Notes: generated from the sequence alone by a model not told the origin. A DNA stretch of 64,000 bases from Marinicella rhabdoformis (GCF_009671245.1 NZ_VTFS01000003.1:511160-575159), one strand, 5' to 3'. Positions 1 to 8,763 are shown, counted from the first letter of the stretch. Program-made: numbers and translations.

Positions 1-975
1 GAATGGTGTGTGACGACCACCTTCATCTTTGCTCAACACGTACACTTCTGCTTCGAATTTTGTGTGGGGCGTAATTGTACCCGGTTTTGCTAGTACTTGT
101 CCACGCTCAACATCATCTCTTTTCGTTCCACGCAACAAAACACCCACGTTATCGCCAGCTTCACCTGAATCCAATAACTTACGGAACATCTCAACACCTG
201 TACATGTAGTAACAGTTGTGTCACGGATACCAACGATTTCAATCTCTTCACCAACGTTTACAACACCAGTTTCAATACGGCCAGTTACAACAGTACCACG
301 ACCTGAAATTGAGAAAATATCTTCGATAGGCATCAAGAATGGCTTATCAGTCTCACGCTCTGGCGTAGGAATGTAGGCATCCATCTCTTCCAACAACTTC
401 AATACAGCTGGTGCACCAATGTCAGAAGTATCGCCTTCCAATGCTTTCAAAGCAGAACCCATTACCAATGGCGTGTCATCACCAGGGAACTCGTAGTCAT
501 TCAATAACTCACGAACTTCCATTTCAACCAACTCTAACAACTCTTCGTCATCAACTTGGTCACATTTGTTTAAGAATACAACAATGTAAGGTACGCCAAC
601 CTGACGAGCCAACAAGATGTGCTCACGAGTTTGTGGCATTGGGCCATCAGCAGCTGATACCACCAAAATCGCGCCGTCCATTTGTGCCGCACCAGTAATC
701 ATGTTTTTAACATAATCAGCATGGCCTGGACAATCTACATGCGCGTAGTGACGGTCATCAGTTTCGTACTCAACGTGAGCTGTAGAAATCGTAATACCAC
801 GCTCTCTTTCTTCTGGCGCGTTATCGATTTGATCGTAATCTTTAAATTCGCCGCCTTGTTTTTCAGCAGCAACTTTTGTGATCGCTGCAGTCAAGGTTGT
901 TTTACCATGGTCAACGTGACCAATTGTGCCCACGTTTACATGGGGCTTATTGCGTTCAAATTTTTCTTTTGACAT
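1..975 (-). CDS. tuf: Elongation factor Tu (3' part outside window)
   Basis: EF-Tu delivers aminoacyl-tRNA to the ribosomal A site as a GTP complex. Reading the minus strand from the ATG at 975 gives [20 protein letters not shown] followed by the P-loop GHVDHGKTT, then DCPGHADY and NKCD, the standard G1, G3 and G4 motifs of translational GTPases. About 325 of the usual ~395 residues are present, so most of domain III lies beyond base 1. The gene follows three tRNA genes on the same strand, the tufB arrangement of enterobacteria, so it is probably co-transcribed with them and may be one of two tuf copies in the genome. Confidence 0.97.
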   Translation of the reverse strand, partial: MSKEKFERNKPHVNVGTIGHVDHGKTTLTAAITKVAAEKQGGEFKDYDQIDNAPEERERGITISTAHVEYETDDRHYAHVDCPGHADYVKNMITGAAQMDGAILVVSAADGPMPQTREHILLARQVGVPYIVVFLNKCDQVDDEELLELVEMEVRELLNDYEFPGDDTPLVMGSALKALEGDTSDIGAPAVLKLLEEMDAYIPTPERETDKPFLMPIEDIFSISGRGTVVTGRIETGVVNVGEEIEIVGIRDTTVTTCTGVEMFRKLLDSGEAGDNVGVLLRGTKRDDVERGQVLAKPGTITPHTKFEAEVYVLSKDEGGRHTPF

Positions 976-1033
976 TGTTGCTACTCCAAAAAGACAGAGT
1001 TAATAAAAAAACATTACTTAAACTTAATCAAGC

Positions 1034-1109
1034 TGGTGCCCATAACTGGAGTCGAACCAGTGACCTCTTCCCTACCAAGAAAGTGCTCTACCGACTGAGC
1101 TATATGGGC
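1034..1109 (-). tRNA. tRNA-Thr (GGT anticodon)
   Basis: 76 nt on the minus strand including an encoded CCA at 1034-1036. The acceptor arm begins GCCCATA and pairs with the 3' end. The T arm contains GGTTCGACTCC and the seven-base anticodon loop TTGGTAG carries GGT. It lies 58 nt upstream of tuf, the thrT position of the E. coli tyrU-glyT-thrT-tufB operon. Confidence 0.95.
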
Positions 1110-1121
1110 GCTATACCTAAG

Positions 1122-1195
1122 TGGAGCGGGTGATGGGAATCGAACCCACGTGGTTAGCTTGGAAGGCTAATGTTCTACCATTGAACTACACCCGC
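1122..1195 (-). tRNA. tRNA-Gly (TCC anticodon)
   Basis: 74 nt on the minus strand with encoded CCA at 1122-1124. The acceptor stem GCGGGTG pairs with CACCCGC. The anticodon loop CTTCCAA carries TCC between TTAGC and GCTAA, and the T loop is GGTTCGATTCC. It is the middle tRNA of the Tyr-Gly-Thr cluster, 12 nt from tRNA-Thr, and is probably released from the same precursor. Confidence 0.95.
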
Positions 1196-1234
1196 TCAAA
1201 AAGACTGGTGACTAATGTCATCAGTCAAATTAAA

Positions 1235-1319
1235 TGGTGGAGGGAAGAGGATTCGAACCTCTGAAGTTAGAAACAGCAGATTTACAGTCTGCCCCCGTTG
1301 GCCGCTTGGGTATCCCTCC
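1235..1319 (-). tRNA. tRNA-Tyr (GTA anticodon)
   Basis: 85 nt on the minus strand with the long variable arm of a class II tRNA and encoded CCA at 1235-1237. The acceptor stem GGAGGGA pairs with TCCCTCC and the anticodon loop sits in GACTGTAAATC (GTA). It is the first gene of the tRNA-tuf transcription unit. Confidence 0.95.
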
Positions 1320-1335
1320 AACGAGCAAGGACGGC

Positions 1336-1405
1336 ATTTTCATTGAAATGCGCCTAAAAGTCAACACAATTTATCAGTATTTATTTACCTGTTTTTACAA
1401 GTCAA
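1336..1405 (-). promoter_or_regulatory. Candidate promoter(s) of the tRNA-tuf operon
   Basis: Two minus-strand -35-like TTGACT hexamers lie upstream of tRNA-Tyr, at 1405-1400 and 1364-1359. Seventeen bases downstream of each is a mediocre -10 (AAATAC at 1382-1377; GAAAAT at 1341-1336). Either would start transcription just ahead of the first tRNA. The hexamers are visible, but which one is used is not decided by sequence. Confidence 0.35.
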
Positions 1406-1552
1406 AAACCGAACTTAGGTCAACCAAACTGGAAAGCGAATTTTAAGTATTTTGAATACGATTGCAACGCTTATTATTATATTTTTTTCTTCAACTGAAA
1501 TCTCCTCTTGTTTTATGGCAAGATAAGCCACTTTATAACTGTATTACAAACC

Positions 1553-2338
1553 ATGTATATTCGCCTATTCATCTTCGGCTGTTTAATGACATCATTTGCC
1601 AAAGCAGATGAACCACAACTTAAACTGGCCACACTGTCTCCACACATCACTGAATTGGTTTATTCTGCAGGAGCTGGCCAACTGCTTGTTGGCGTATCAG
1701 GCTACAGTGACTATCCCATAGAAGCCAAAAACCTCCCAGTCATAGGCGATGCATTCGCCATTAACCAAGAACTGTTGCTGCAATTGAAACCAGACCTGGT
1801 CCTCTATTGGAAAGACAACATTGCCAAACAAATGGTCACACAGGTTGAAAACCTGGGCATCAAAACACTGGCCATAAATACATTACATATAAATGACATA
1901 CCCAAGGCGATAAAACTCATTGCTAAAACAGCTGGCACCACACCCGAGGCCAAGGTTGATCACTTTCTGCCTCGCATAGCAGAACTAAAACATGCTGCCA
2001 GCACCAAAACCCAACAAAAAGCATTGATCCAAATTTCAGACCGACCTATATATACGGTCAATGGTAATCATTGGATGAGTGAGTCGCTTAACGTCTGCGC
2101 CATGAACAATGTCTTTTCCGATTTACCCTTACAGTCTGCCAGCGTCAACATTGAATCTATTATTGCCAGAAACCCTGATGTTCTGATTCGCTTTTCCCCC
2201 ATTAAAGAAAATGAACAATTGGCTCAACATTCACAAATTACTGCCATCAAGAACAACAACATCATTACTGTAAACCCCGACCACTTTTCACGCGCCACTT
2301 TACGGCTACTGAATGCCATTGAAGTGTTGTGCCAATAA
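1553..2338 (+). CDS. Periplasmic helical-backbone metal/cobalamin-binding protein (BtuF-like)
   Basis: Probable substrate-binding protein of a BtuFCD/Fe-siderophore-type ABC importer. From the ATG at 1553 (261 aa) the protein starts MYIRLFIFGCLMTSFAKA, a plausible Sec signal peptide; an upstream TTG at 1508 would bury it, so I prefer 1553. The mature part has the fold's landmark LATLSPHITELVYSAGAG, then VIGDAFAINQELLLQLKPDLVL and repeated helices, ending in NPDVLIRF and a short C-terminal domain. No permease or ATPase gene is adjacent, so the ligand (cobalamin, haem or siderophore) and partner complex cannot be assigned. It converges on typA, with a shared terminator between them. Confidence 0.8.
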   Translation: MYIRLFIFGCLMTSFAKADEPQLKLATLSPHITELVYSAGAGQLLVGVSGYSDYPIEAKNLPVIGDAFAINQELLLQLKPDLVLYWKDNIAKQMVTQVENLGIKTLAINTLHINDIPKAIKLIAKTAGTTPEAKVDHFLPRIAELKHAASTKTQQKALIQISDRPIYTVNGNHWMSESLNVCAMNNVFSDLPLQSASVNIESIIARNPDVLIRFSPIKENEQLAQHSQITAIKNNNIITVNPDHFSRATLRLLNAIEVLCQ

Positions 2339-2380
2339 TGCTCACCAAAGCTTCATAAACAAAACACACAGGCACAAAAA

Positions 2381-2402
2381 AACCCGAGCCAATGACTCGG
2401 GT
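2381..2402. terminator. Bidirectional rho-independent terminator between btuF-like gene and typA
   Basis: The stem AACCCGAG / CTCGGGTT (2381-2388 with 2395-2402) has a 6-nt loop and is flanked by an A run on the left and a T run on the right. It can therefore end both convergent transcripts. Confidence 0.85.
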
Positions 2403-2424
2403 TTTTTATACTCAATTAAGCGGA

Positions 2425-4242
2425 TTAAGCTTCGCGACTGGCACGCTTACGCTCATGCTCTAACAAATGTCTTTTTCTGATGCGAATCTCATCAGGCGTT
2501 ACCTCAACCAATTCATCATCTTCAATGAATTCCATAGATTGCTCTAAAGTCATTTTAATAGGTGTTACCAGGTTGATGGCATCATCTTTTCCTGAAGCAC
2601 GCACATTAGTTAGCTGTTTACCTTTTAATGGATTCACAGTCAAATCATTGTCACGTGAGTGAATGCCCACCACTTGACCTTCATAAACATCAACATTGGC
2701 TTCAATCAACAAACGACCGCGTTCTTGTAAGTTCCACAATGCAAAGCCCAAAGCCTTACCTTTACCATTTGAAATCAACACACCGTTTTTGCGGTTACGT
2801 TCAATGGTGTTCAATTTGCGACCATAATGATCAAATACGTGGGTCAAAATACCGCCACCTGATGTGGTGGTTTTGAATTCTGACTGGTAACCAATCAATC
2901 CACGGGCTGGCATGATGAAATTCATGCGCACTCGACCAGTTGAATCAGGTGCAATGTCTTTCACTTCAGCGCGACGACCCAACAATTGTTCCATAATGGC
3001 GCCTTGGTGCTCAGCTTCAATATCAACAACCACTTCTTCGTATGGCTCTTGAATTTCACCGTCAACTTCACGGTAGATTACTTGTGGGCGAGAAATCGCC
3101 AACTCAAAACCTTCGCGACGCATGGTTTCAATCAATACAGACAAATGCAACTCACCACGACCTGACACTTTGAATTGATCAGAACTTTCTGTGTCTTCAA
3201 CACGCAACGCCACATTATATGTAGTCTCACGATCCAAACGGTCTCTGATTTGGCGAGACGTCAAAAACTTGCCGCTTTTACCAGCGAAAGGAGAGTCATT
3301 CACACAAAACATCATTGAGATGGTTGGCTCATCAACCGTCAATGGTGGCAATGCTTCTACATTGTCACGATCGCATAAAGTATCAGAAATACCCACGCCA
3401 TCAATCCCAGAGATGGCCACAATATCGCCAGCCTCTGCTTCTTTAACTTCTATACGGTCTAAACCTTTGAAACCGAACAATTTCAAAATACGACCGTTTC
3501 GTGTCTTGCCTTCGGCATCAATCACAGAAACAGGAGAGTTCGCTTTGATGGTACCTTTCTTGATGCGACCAATACCGATCAAACCCAAGAAACTGTTGTA
3601 ATCCAAAGTTGATACTTGCATTTGGAAAGGTGCGTTCACGTCCACATCTGGTGGAGACACTTTGTCTACAATCGCTTGAAATAATGGTTGCATGTCACCT
3701 TCACGAGATGTTTCATCTTCTGAAGCATAACCATTGATCGCTGAAGCGTAAATCACTGGAAAGTCTAACTGTTCGTCAGTTGCACCCAATTGATCGAATA
3801 AATCAAAAGTTTGATCAACTACCCACTCAGTACGCGCACTTGGACGGTCAACCTTATTGACCACTACCACAGGCGTAAAGCCCATTTCAAAAGCTTTTTG
3901 CGTCACAAAACGTGTTTGTGGCATTGGACCATCAACGGCATCAACCAACAACAACACAGAATCAACCATACTCAAAACACGCTCAACCTCGCCACCGAAG
4001 TCGGCATGGCCTGGGGTGTCTACAATATTAATTTTATAGCCTTCCCAATCGATTGAAGTGTTTTTAGAAAGAATCGTGATGCCACGCTCTTTTTCCAAAT
4101 CGTTTGAATCCATCATGCGGTTTGGATCATCTGCGCGCTCACCCAAAGTACCTGACTGTTTTAATAATTCGTCAACCAAGGTGGTTTTACCGTGATCAAC
4201 GTGCGCAATGATCGCTATGTTTCTGATTTTTTCTGTAGACAT
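2425..4242 (-). CDS. typA: Ribosome-associated translational GTPase TypA/BipA
   Basis: TypA/BipA is an EF-G-like GTPase that binds the 70S ribosome and supports 50S assembly and stress or cold adaptation. The 605-aa product (E. coli about 607) begins [20 protein letters not shown] with the P loop. It continues with the switch motif [33 protein letters not shown] and the TypA-specific C-terminal region near [20 protein letters not shown]. The gene stands alone, convergent with the upstream transporter gene, and its start lies 160 bp from htpX on the opposite strand. Nothing unusual is seen in the key motifs. Confidence 0.97.
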   Translation of the reverse strand: MSTEKIRNIAIIAHVDHGKTTLVDELLKQSGTLGERADDPNRMMDSNDLEKERGITILSKNTSIDWEGYKINIVDTPGHADFGGEVERVLSMVDSVLLLVDAVDGPMPQTRFVTQKAFEMGFTPVVVVNKVDRPSARTEWVVDQTFDLFDQLGATDEQLDFPVIYASAINGYASEDETSREGDMQPLFQAIVDKVSPPDVDVNAPFQMQVSTLDYNSFLGLIGIGRIKKGTIKANSPVSVIDAEGKTRNGRILKLFGFKGLDRIEVKEAEAGDIVAISGIDGVGISDTLCDRDNVEALPPLTVDEPTISMMFCVNDSPFAGKSGKFLTSRQIRDRLDRETTYNVALRVEDTESSDQFKVSGRGELHLSVLIETMRREGFELAISRPQVIYREVDGEIQEPYEEVVVDIEAEHQGAIMEQLLGRRAEVKDIAPDSTGRVRMNFIMPARGLIGYQSEFKTTTSGGGILTHVFDHYGRKLNTIERNRKNGVLISNGKGKALGFALWNLQERGRLLIEANVDVYEGQVVGIHSRDNDLTVNPLKGKQLTNVRASGKDDAINLVTPIKMTLEQSMEFIEDDELVEVTPDEIRIRKRHLLEHERKRASREA

Positions 4243-4335
4243 GATGTCGGCCGTTCTTTAAAAGGCGCGCACTATACCACAAAGCCCAAGGCTTTGCCCT
4301 TGTTTTACAGGATTCCCAACACATAAGGACTTGTG

Positions 4336-4385
4336 ATACATGAATTTGAAACCATATCGACATAAAATGGTCTTTATTCATGTAT
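4336..4385 (+). promoter_or_regulatory. Long AT-rich hairpin in the htpX leader
   Basis: Perfect 10-bp inverted repeat ATACATGAAT (4336-4345) / ATTCATGTAT (4376-4385). A second, imperfect stem inside (ACCAT near 4351-4355 with ATGGT at 4367-4371) lengthens it. It ends 17 nt before the htpX start codon and is followed by a short T run. It could be a 5'UTR regulatory hairpin, a thermolabile structure or a weak attenuator; the function is inference. Confidence 0.5.
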
Positions 4386-4402
4386 TTTAATAGGTAAGAA
4401 AA

Positions 4403-5284
4403 ATGAAACGAATTTTATTGTTTGTCGCCACCAACATGGCCATCTTGGCTGTCATCTCTGTGGTGATGCGCATCTTTGGCTTTGACGGCTACTTGACTGC
4501 CAACGGGTTGGATTACAAAGCCTTGGCTGTATTTTCATTGCTTTGGGGCTCAGTTGGCTCTTTTATCTCTTTGGCCATTTCAAAGTGGATGGCCAAACGC
4601 TCAATGGGCGTTCAAGTCATTGAACAACCCAGTAACAGCACCGAACAATGGTTGGTTGACACCGTGCGTCAGCAAGCAGAATCTGCCCGTATTGGCATGC
4701 CTGAAGTCGGCATTTTCGATTCAGCCAGCCCCAATGCTTTTGCCACCGGCATGAACAAGAACAATGCACTGGTCGCAGTCAGCACAGGCCTGTTACAAAC
4801 CATGAAACGCGAAGAAGTGGAAGCCGTCTTGGCCCACGAAGTGTCACATGTAGCCAATGGCGACATGGTGACCATGGCCTTGATTCAAGGTGTATTGAAT
4901 GCCTTTGTGATTTTCTTCTCACGCATCATCGGTTATGCCATTGCATCTGCCATGCGCAGTGAAAACAATTCTGGTTATGGTATTGGGTCATTTATCGGCA
5001 CCTTAATTGCCCAAATCATCCTGGGCTTTGTCGCCTCCATGATCATTTGCGCCTTCTCCAGATGGCGTGAATTCCATGCCGATGCCGGTGGCGCCAGACT
5101 TTCTAGCTCACAAGACATGGCCAATGCCCTGCGCGCCCTACAGAGAAACAGCCAAACCGAAAAACTGGAAGGCGAATTTGCCGCCTTCGGCATATCAGGC
5201 GGTTCAGCCATGGCCAAACTGTTTTCAACCCATCCACCTTTGGAAGAACGCATTGCCCGATTGGAAAACAGTCAAGCTTTGTAA
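4403..5284 (+). CDS. htpX: Membrane zinc metalloprotease HtpX
   Basis: HtpX is an M48 inner-membrane endopeptidase that, with FtsH, degrades misfolded membrane proteins. The 293-aa product (the normal length) has two N-terminal membrane segments (about residues 4-24 and 38-58) and the zinc motif HEVSH at 145-149. Two further hydrophobic segments follow (NAFVIFFSRIIGYAIA and FIGTLIAQIILGFVASMIIC), then the third-ligand region FSRWREFHADAGGA. The start is the ATG at 4403 after TAGGTAAG. A long leader hairpin lies just upstream; in E. coli htpX is under Cpx/heat-shock control, but no such operator was recognised here. Confidence 0.95.
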   Translation: MKRILLFVATNMAILAVISVVMRIFGFDGYLTANGLDYKALAVFSLLWGSVGSFISLAISKWMAKRSMGVQVIEQPSNSTEQWLVDTVRQQAESARIGMPEVGIFDSASPNAFATGMNKNNALVAVSTGLLQTMKREEVEAVLAHEVSHVANGDMVTMALIQGVLNAFVIFFSRIIGYAIASAMRSENNSGYGIGSFIGTLIAQIILGFVASMIICAFSRWREFHADAGGARLSSSQDMANALRALQRNSQTEKLEGEFAAFGISGGSAMAKLFSTHPPLEERIARLENSQAL

Positions 5285-5305
5285 ACCTTAACAACAAGAA
5301 TCAAA

Positions 5306-5330
5306 AGTCCTCGATTGAGGGCTTCTTTGA
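5306..5330 (+). terminator. Weak terminator-like hairpin after htpX
   Basis: AGTCCTC / GAGGGCT (5306-5312 with 5317-5323, one G-U pair) around a GATT loop, followed by TCTTTG. It is short and the T tract is poor. Confidence 0.4.
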
Positions 5331-5365
5331 TATGGGGCATGACTTAAATGTATAGTAACGTTTTA

Positions 5366-5485
5366 AGCTAACGCCAAGCTCACCGGCACATACTGTGGAG
5401 AGCGTTTTTGTGTAAAATGGAGCGCCAGCGACCTACACAAAAACGAGCGTAGCAGTATGTGTCCGCGTGGAGCTTTTTGTTAGGC
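5366..5485 (-). repeat. attC recombination site of an integron gene cassette
   Basis: Read on the minus strand the site opens with the core GCCTAAC (5485-5479, a perfect RYYYAAC) and closes with GTTAGCT (5372-5366). Between them the arms fold back on each other: AAGCTC with GAGCTT, CACATACTG with CAGTATGTG, and TTTTTGTGTA with TACACAAAAA, with unpaired bulge bases and an ~18-nt loop. This imperfect palindrome of about 120 nt, with 7-bp cores at both ends, is the architecture of an attC (59-base element). Confidence 0.85.
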
Positions 5486-5799
5486 AATTTGCAGCATTTA
5501 ACTTTGCTTCTGTTTAGAAAAACTAAAGTTGAAATCCCGTTTCTGAACATTACGATTATCATATTCAGCCCACCACAGAACATTACGATGATCATCAATG
5601 GCTTTTTCTGTATAACTGGCCAATGAGTCATAATCACTTTCCGATAAGTAGAGCGCACTTCTGACAATACGCGAAATACTTACCTCTGTTTCAATTGACA
5701 ATAAAGGCTCGATAATTTTCTTAGCTCTTTCTACGTCAGAATATTTGTCTTTTATCCATTTCTCAATGTCATCTGCGTACTTATTCATGTTGTGCCTAA
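5372..5799 (-). mobile_element. Solitary integron gene cassette (about 428 bp)
   Basis: The cassette runs from the core GTTAGGC at 5800-5794, 5 nt before the start codon of the 96-aa gene, to the end of its attC. The left core GTTAGGC exactly complements the attC opening core GCCTAAC, as expected when the cassette 5' end derives from its own circularised attC. The final bases TTAGCT would then be host sequence. No integrase or second attC is visible nearby, so this is a lone inserted cassette or an eroded array. Confidence 0.75.
5498..5788 (-). CDS. Hypothetical cassette-borne 96-aa protein
   Basis: Small soluble, mainly helical acidic-to-neutral protein beginning MNKYADDIEKWIKDKYSDVE. No family is recognised and there is no signal peptide or membrane segment. 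The start codon sits 5 nt after the cassette core GTTAGGC and the stop 12 nt before the attC, the compact layout of integron cassette genes. There is little room for a Shine-Dalgarno site. Cassette genes of this size often encode toxins, antitoxins, phage defence or acetyltransferase fragments, but nothing here points to one of these. A weak -10-like TAGAAT lies upstream in host DNA (near 5809-5814), so it may be expressed from a fortuitous promoter. Confidence 0.75.
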   Translation of the reverse strand: MNKYADDIEKWIKDKYSDVERAKKIIEPLLSIETEVSISRIVRSALYLSESDYDSLASYTEKAIDDHRNVLWWAEYDNRNVQKRDFNFSFSKQKQS

Positions 5800-5800
5800 C

Positions 5801-6054
5801 AACTTATTAAATAAGCATTCTATACAATTAACAAAGTATTTTGCACTGAAACAAGTACCTTTATTTAGTGACTTTTGGCTTTTAATTTTACATATTTACA
5901 TATATCGCGTTATATTTCAAAAATACCGTGATTGAAGTGCATTAATGCGTGGCCATTACTGTTTATCGTGTTAAATGTGCATTTTTAAAATTACAGCTGG
6001 GTGGACTTTTCCCATCAATCCAACCTCAATAAACACAATAAAAAGCGCCATATT
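5801..6054. other. AT-rich intergenic stretch without recognised genes
   Basis: About 250 bp between the cassette boundary and the hairpin after the aminotransferase gene. No credible coding frame, tRNA or second attC is visible. It may hold the host-side insertion target of the cassette. Confidence 0.5.
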
Positions 6055-6082
6055 CCGCCCATTGTGGTGGGCGGAGCCCACC
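6055..6082 (-). terminator. GC-rich hairpin pair after the aminotransferase gene
   Basis: Two mutually exclusive stems share bases: CCGCCCA / TGGGCGG (6055-6061 with 6068-6074) and GGTGGGC / GCCCACC (6066-6072 with 6076-6082, 3-nt loop). On the minus strand the first is followed, after about 10 nt, by CTTTTTATT. It lies right behind the stop codon at 6091 and probably acts as a terminator. The GGTGGGC..GCCCACC core resembles a small dispersed repeat seen in many bacteria. Confidence 0.5.
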
Positions 6083-6090
6083 CTACTTTT

Positions 6091-7770
6091 TCAAACAATA
6101 AACTGGTTCAGATGTTCAATCTCGGGAAGTTGCTGTGTTTTTCTGACGGGTAATGATTTGGCTTCTGTTCTTAACTTGTCAGCTTCTTGTAAAAACTGTT
6201 GGTACAAGGAAGTTCTTAACATCGGCGACAAAGGTTGTGGGTTGTCCAATTCAATCTTGAATGCCGCATCCAATGACAACTCGGGACATGAACCGTCGTC
6301 TTTGATGTGCTGCCAACTGGCCTGTTTCAAACAGAATTTATACCAAGGTAAAAATTCAGCACCATTATCGGCAATGAATTTAACACAATCAATGATGTAG
6401 TCCACTTCTGGTTCGTCCATCACATAATGAAAACCAACACGGCACCAACCGGGTTTGATCCCATGGTAACCCTGCTCTATCAATGCCCGGTATTGTTCAG
6501 ATGTTTCTTCATCGATACCTAATAATTGGTGACCATAAGGCCCAGCGCATGAACAACCGGCACGTGATTGGATACCGAACAAATCATTCAGCAATACCGT
6601 AATGAATTTGGGGTGTAAATACTTACCCGATGCGGTTTTGATGTTAAAGGAAACTATACCGACTCGGTTTTTTGGATCTTGGTCACCCAAAATTTCAACT
6701 CGCGGGTGGTTCTGCCAAGCATCAAAAGCTTTGTCTAACCACTGTTGTTCCAAATCATGAATTTGCTTCGCGCCGACATGGTCTTTGACTTCAAAACACA
6801 ACGCAGCACGCAAGATTTGTAACACACCCGGCGTGCCTGCTTTTTCACGCTCTTCGATGTCTTCAACGAAATCATGGTCGTGGCGCGCCACATAACTGAC
6901 CGTACCACCACCTGAAACCGTAGGATTCAAACTGGCGTTGTATATACTTTTGTTAAATACCAAAACACCGGTTGATCCGGGGCCACCTAAAAATTTATGC
7001 GGCGACAAGACCAAGGCATCAATGTGCGCCATGCTGTCATCAGGGTGCATGTCTATATCGACATATGGTGCTGAGGCTGCGTAATCAAAAAACACCAATC
7101 CACCATATTCATGCATCATGGTCGCCAGCTCTTTGGTTTTCGAAACCAAGCCTGTAACATTCGATGCGGCCGAAAAAGAACCAATCTTCAATCGGTTCTT
7201 ATATTTGTCCATTTTTAAGTGCTTTTCTAATTGCACCATATCAGCATGACCATCTGCGGCCAAGTCCAATTCAACCACTTCACACAAACCATCGCGCCAT
7301 GAAATTTCATTCGAGTGGTGCTCATAAGGGCCGACAAATATAACTGGTGATTGGTCTTTGATTTTTTCTAAATCACAATCAGCCGAATCTTCAATTTGTT
7401 TACGGGTCGCAGGTGGCAAAAACGTGCCCAAGATTTGTTGTAACTTGGTGATGGCACCAGTGGCTCCCGTTCCAACACAAATGATGCGGTCATCGTCATT
7501 GGCACCCAAAGATTTTTTGATTCGGTCTTCGGCATCATGTAACAGCTTGGTCATCGAGCGACCCGTCATGTCATCTTCGGTGTGGGTGTTGGCGTAATTA
7601 CGCTGTAATTTCATCAAGTATTTTTCGATGAACGTCAATGTTCTACCCGAAGCTGTGTAATCACAATACGTCATCAAGCGCTGCCCAAAAGGCGTACAAA
7701 ACGGTGCATCGACACCAATGATGGCTTGGCGTAAACTTTCGGGTTTTAAACTGGTTTCTTTGGTGTTCAT
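6091..7770 (-). CDS. Class V aminotransferase-fold PLP enzyme (cysteine desulfurase-like)
   Basis: 559-aa PLP enzyme of the aminotransferase class V/NifS superfamily, longer than SufS/IscS (about 400 aa). Visible landmarks are the N-terminal YCDYTASGRTL, the cofactor aspartate in LVFFDYAASAPYVD (about residue 229), and the Schiff-base lysine in LVLSPHKFLGGPGSTGV (K259). Further on are GTPG and a Cys-rich loop SRAGCSCAGPYGH near residue 400. The C-terminal ~100 residues are an extension not found in SufS. The family is seen in marine proteobacteria, but its substrate is unknown to me. It is transcribed alone; a weak leader with no clear operator separates it from rluF. Confidence 0.85.
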   Translation of the reverse strand: MNTKETSLKPESLRQAIIGVDAPFCTPFGQRLMTYCDYTASGRTLTFIEKYLMKLQRNYANTHTEDDMTGRSMTKLLHDAEDRIKKSLGANDDDRIICVGTGATGAITKLQQILGTFLPPATRKQIEDSADCDLEKIKDQSPVIFVGPYEHHSNEISWRDGLCEVVELDLAADGHADMVQLEKHLKMDKYKNRLKIGSFSAASNVTGLVSKTKELATMMHEYGGLVFFDYAASAPYVDIDMHPDDSMAHIDALVLSPHKFLGGPGSTGVLVFNKSIYNASLNPTVSGGGTVSYVARHDHDFVEDIEEREKAGTPGVLQILRAALCFEVKDHVGAKQIHDLEQQWLDKAFDAWQNHPRVEILGDQDPKNRVGIVSFNIKTASGKYLHPKFITVLLNDLFGIQSRAGCSCAGPYGHQLLGIDEETSEQYRALIEQGYHGIKPGWCRVGFHYVMDEPEVDYIIDCVKFIADNGAEFLPWYKFCLKQASWQHIKDDGSCPELSLDAAFKIELDNPQPLSPMLRTSLYQQFLQEADKLRTEAKSLPVRKTQQLPEIEHLNQFIV

Positions 7771-7893
7771 GTCTTGACTCTTATCGACGCAAAATTCAAA
7801 GGCGACAGTGTATCAGCTTTTTAAACTTTATACATTAGATTATGCTAATATTTAATTAAGTCAACACCAGCACCCCCTCAAGAAACAAAACAC

Positions 7894-8646
7894 TTAAAGC
7901 ATAAGCGAGGCATTCAGCATAACTGATATTTCTGAAACGGTTAATTCACGCCAATGACCCAATGGCAAATCATTTAAATGAACATGCATGATTCGCACGC
8001 GTTCAAGCTTCTCAACTTTGAATCCATGGTATTGACACATGCGACGGATTTGGCGGTTGAGCCCTTGGGTTAAAGTGATGCTGAAAACGCGGTCTGATTC
8101 TTGAAGGACTGTACAAGGTTTTGTTACTTGGTCCAACACAGGAACACCTTGGGACATGCTTTGAATGAATTCACTGGTGATGCTTTTATCAACCGTGACC
8201 AAGTATTCTTTTTCGTGCTCATGCTCGGAGTTTAATATAAATTCAGCCAGTCCACTTTTGTTGGTGAGTAAAATCAAGCCTTGAGAATCCTTGTCCAAAC
8301 GACCGACAGGAAACACCCGTTCACTGTAACCCACATGATCAATGATGTTATTTTTCACTGAACTGGCGGCTGTACACACCACACCGATTGGCTTGTTCAA
8401 CGCAATACAAACCACTTTGTCATCAGCCAGTGGCTCAATCACTTCGCCATCAACAGTAACCACATCACCTTCAGCCACTTGATCACCCAACTTGGCCAGC
8501 TGACCATTGATCATCACCACGCCCTGCTTGACCAGTTCATCGGCTTGCTTTCGAGCGAACAAACCACTGCCACTAAGGTATTTATTGATGCGGGTTAGTA
8601 TTTCAGGATTGATAGGGTTCATCTCTTTTGTTATAGATTGGTGCAT
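7894..8646 (-). CDS. rluF: 23S rRNA pseudouridine(2604) synthase RluF
   Basis: RluF isomerises U2604 of 23S rRNA. The protein has an N-terminal S4 RNA-binding domain (INKYLSGSGLFARKQADELV) and a TruA/RsuA-type catalytic domain. The catalytic aspartate is in FPVGRLDKDSQGLILLTN, and the GLNRQIRRMCQYHGFKVEKL block is typical of the RsuA/RluF group. HEKEYLVTVDKSIT and PLGHWRELT match RluF more closely than RluB or RluE. The start is uncertain. I use the ATG at 8646; an ATG at 8622 (MNPINPEILTRINKY) also fits the family length, while a TTG at 8685 seems too far upstream. Confidence 0.9.
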   Translation of the reverse strand: MHQSITKEMNPINPEILTRINKYLSGSGLFARKQADELVKQGVVMINGQLAKLGDQVAEGDVVTVDGEVIEPLADDKVVCIALNKPIGVVCTAASSVKNNIIDHVGYSERVFPVGRLDKDSQGLILLTNKSGLAEFILNSEHEHEKEYLVTVDKSITSEFIQSMSQGVPVLDQVTKPCTVLQESDRVFSITLTQGLNRQIRRMCQYHGFKVEKLERVRIMHVHLNDLPLGHWRELTVSEISVMLNASLML

Positions 8647-8736
8647 TATTACATCAGCATCTGCTGGGCTTATCACGTTCAGCAAGCTTTGGTATCATTT
8701 TACAAAATTCTAAATGAATGCTTAATCAAGAATTGC

Positions 8737-8763
8737 ATAAAAAAGGCCCTGTTTAACAGAGCC
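8737..8763 (-). terminator. Rho-independent terminator of the S9 peptidase gene
   Basis: On the minus strand GGCTCTG / CAGGGCC (8763-8757 with 8751-8745) around a 5-nt loop is followed by a run of T (8744-8737). It lies 28 bp after the peptidase stop codon. Confidence 0.8.

Noticed and set aside
1508-1552. TTG start for the BtuF-like protein.
   Set aside because: Would place 15 polar/aromatic residues before a normal signal peptide; the ATG at 1553 fits better.
5375-5667. Minus-strand frame overlapping the cassette gene and attC.
   Set aside because: It reads through the attC palindrome and out of frame with the 96-aa gene whose boundaries fit the cassette.
5801-6054. A second attC or an attI site beyond the cassette.
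   Set aside because: No second pair of RYYYAAC/GTTRRRY cores joined by complementary arms was found.
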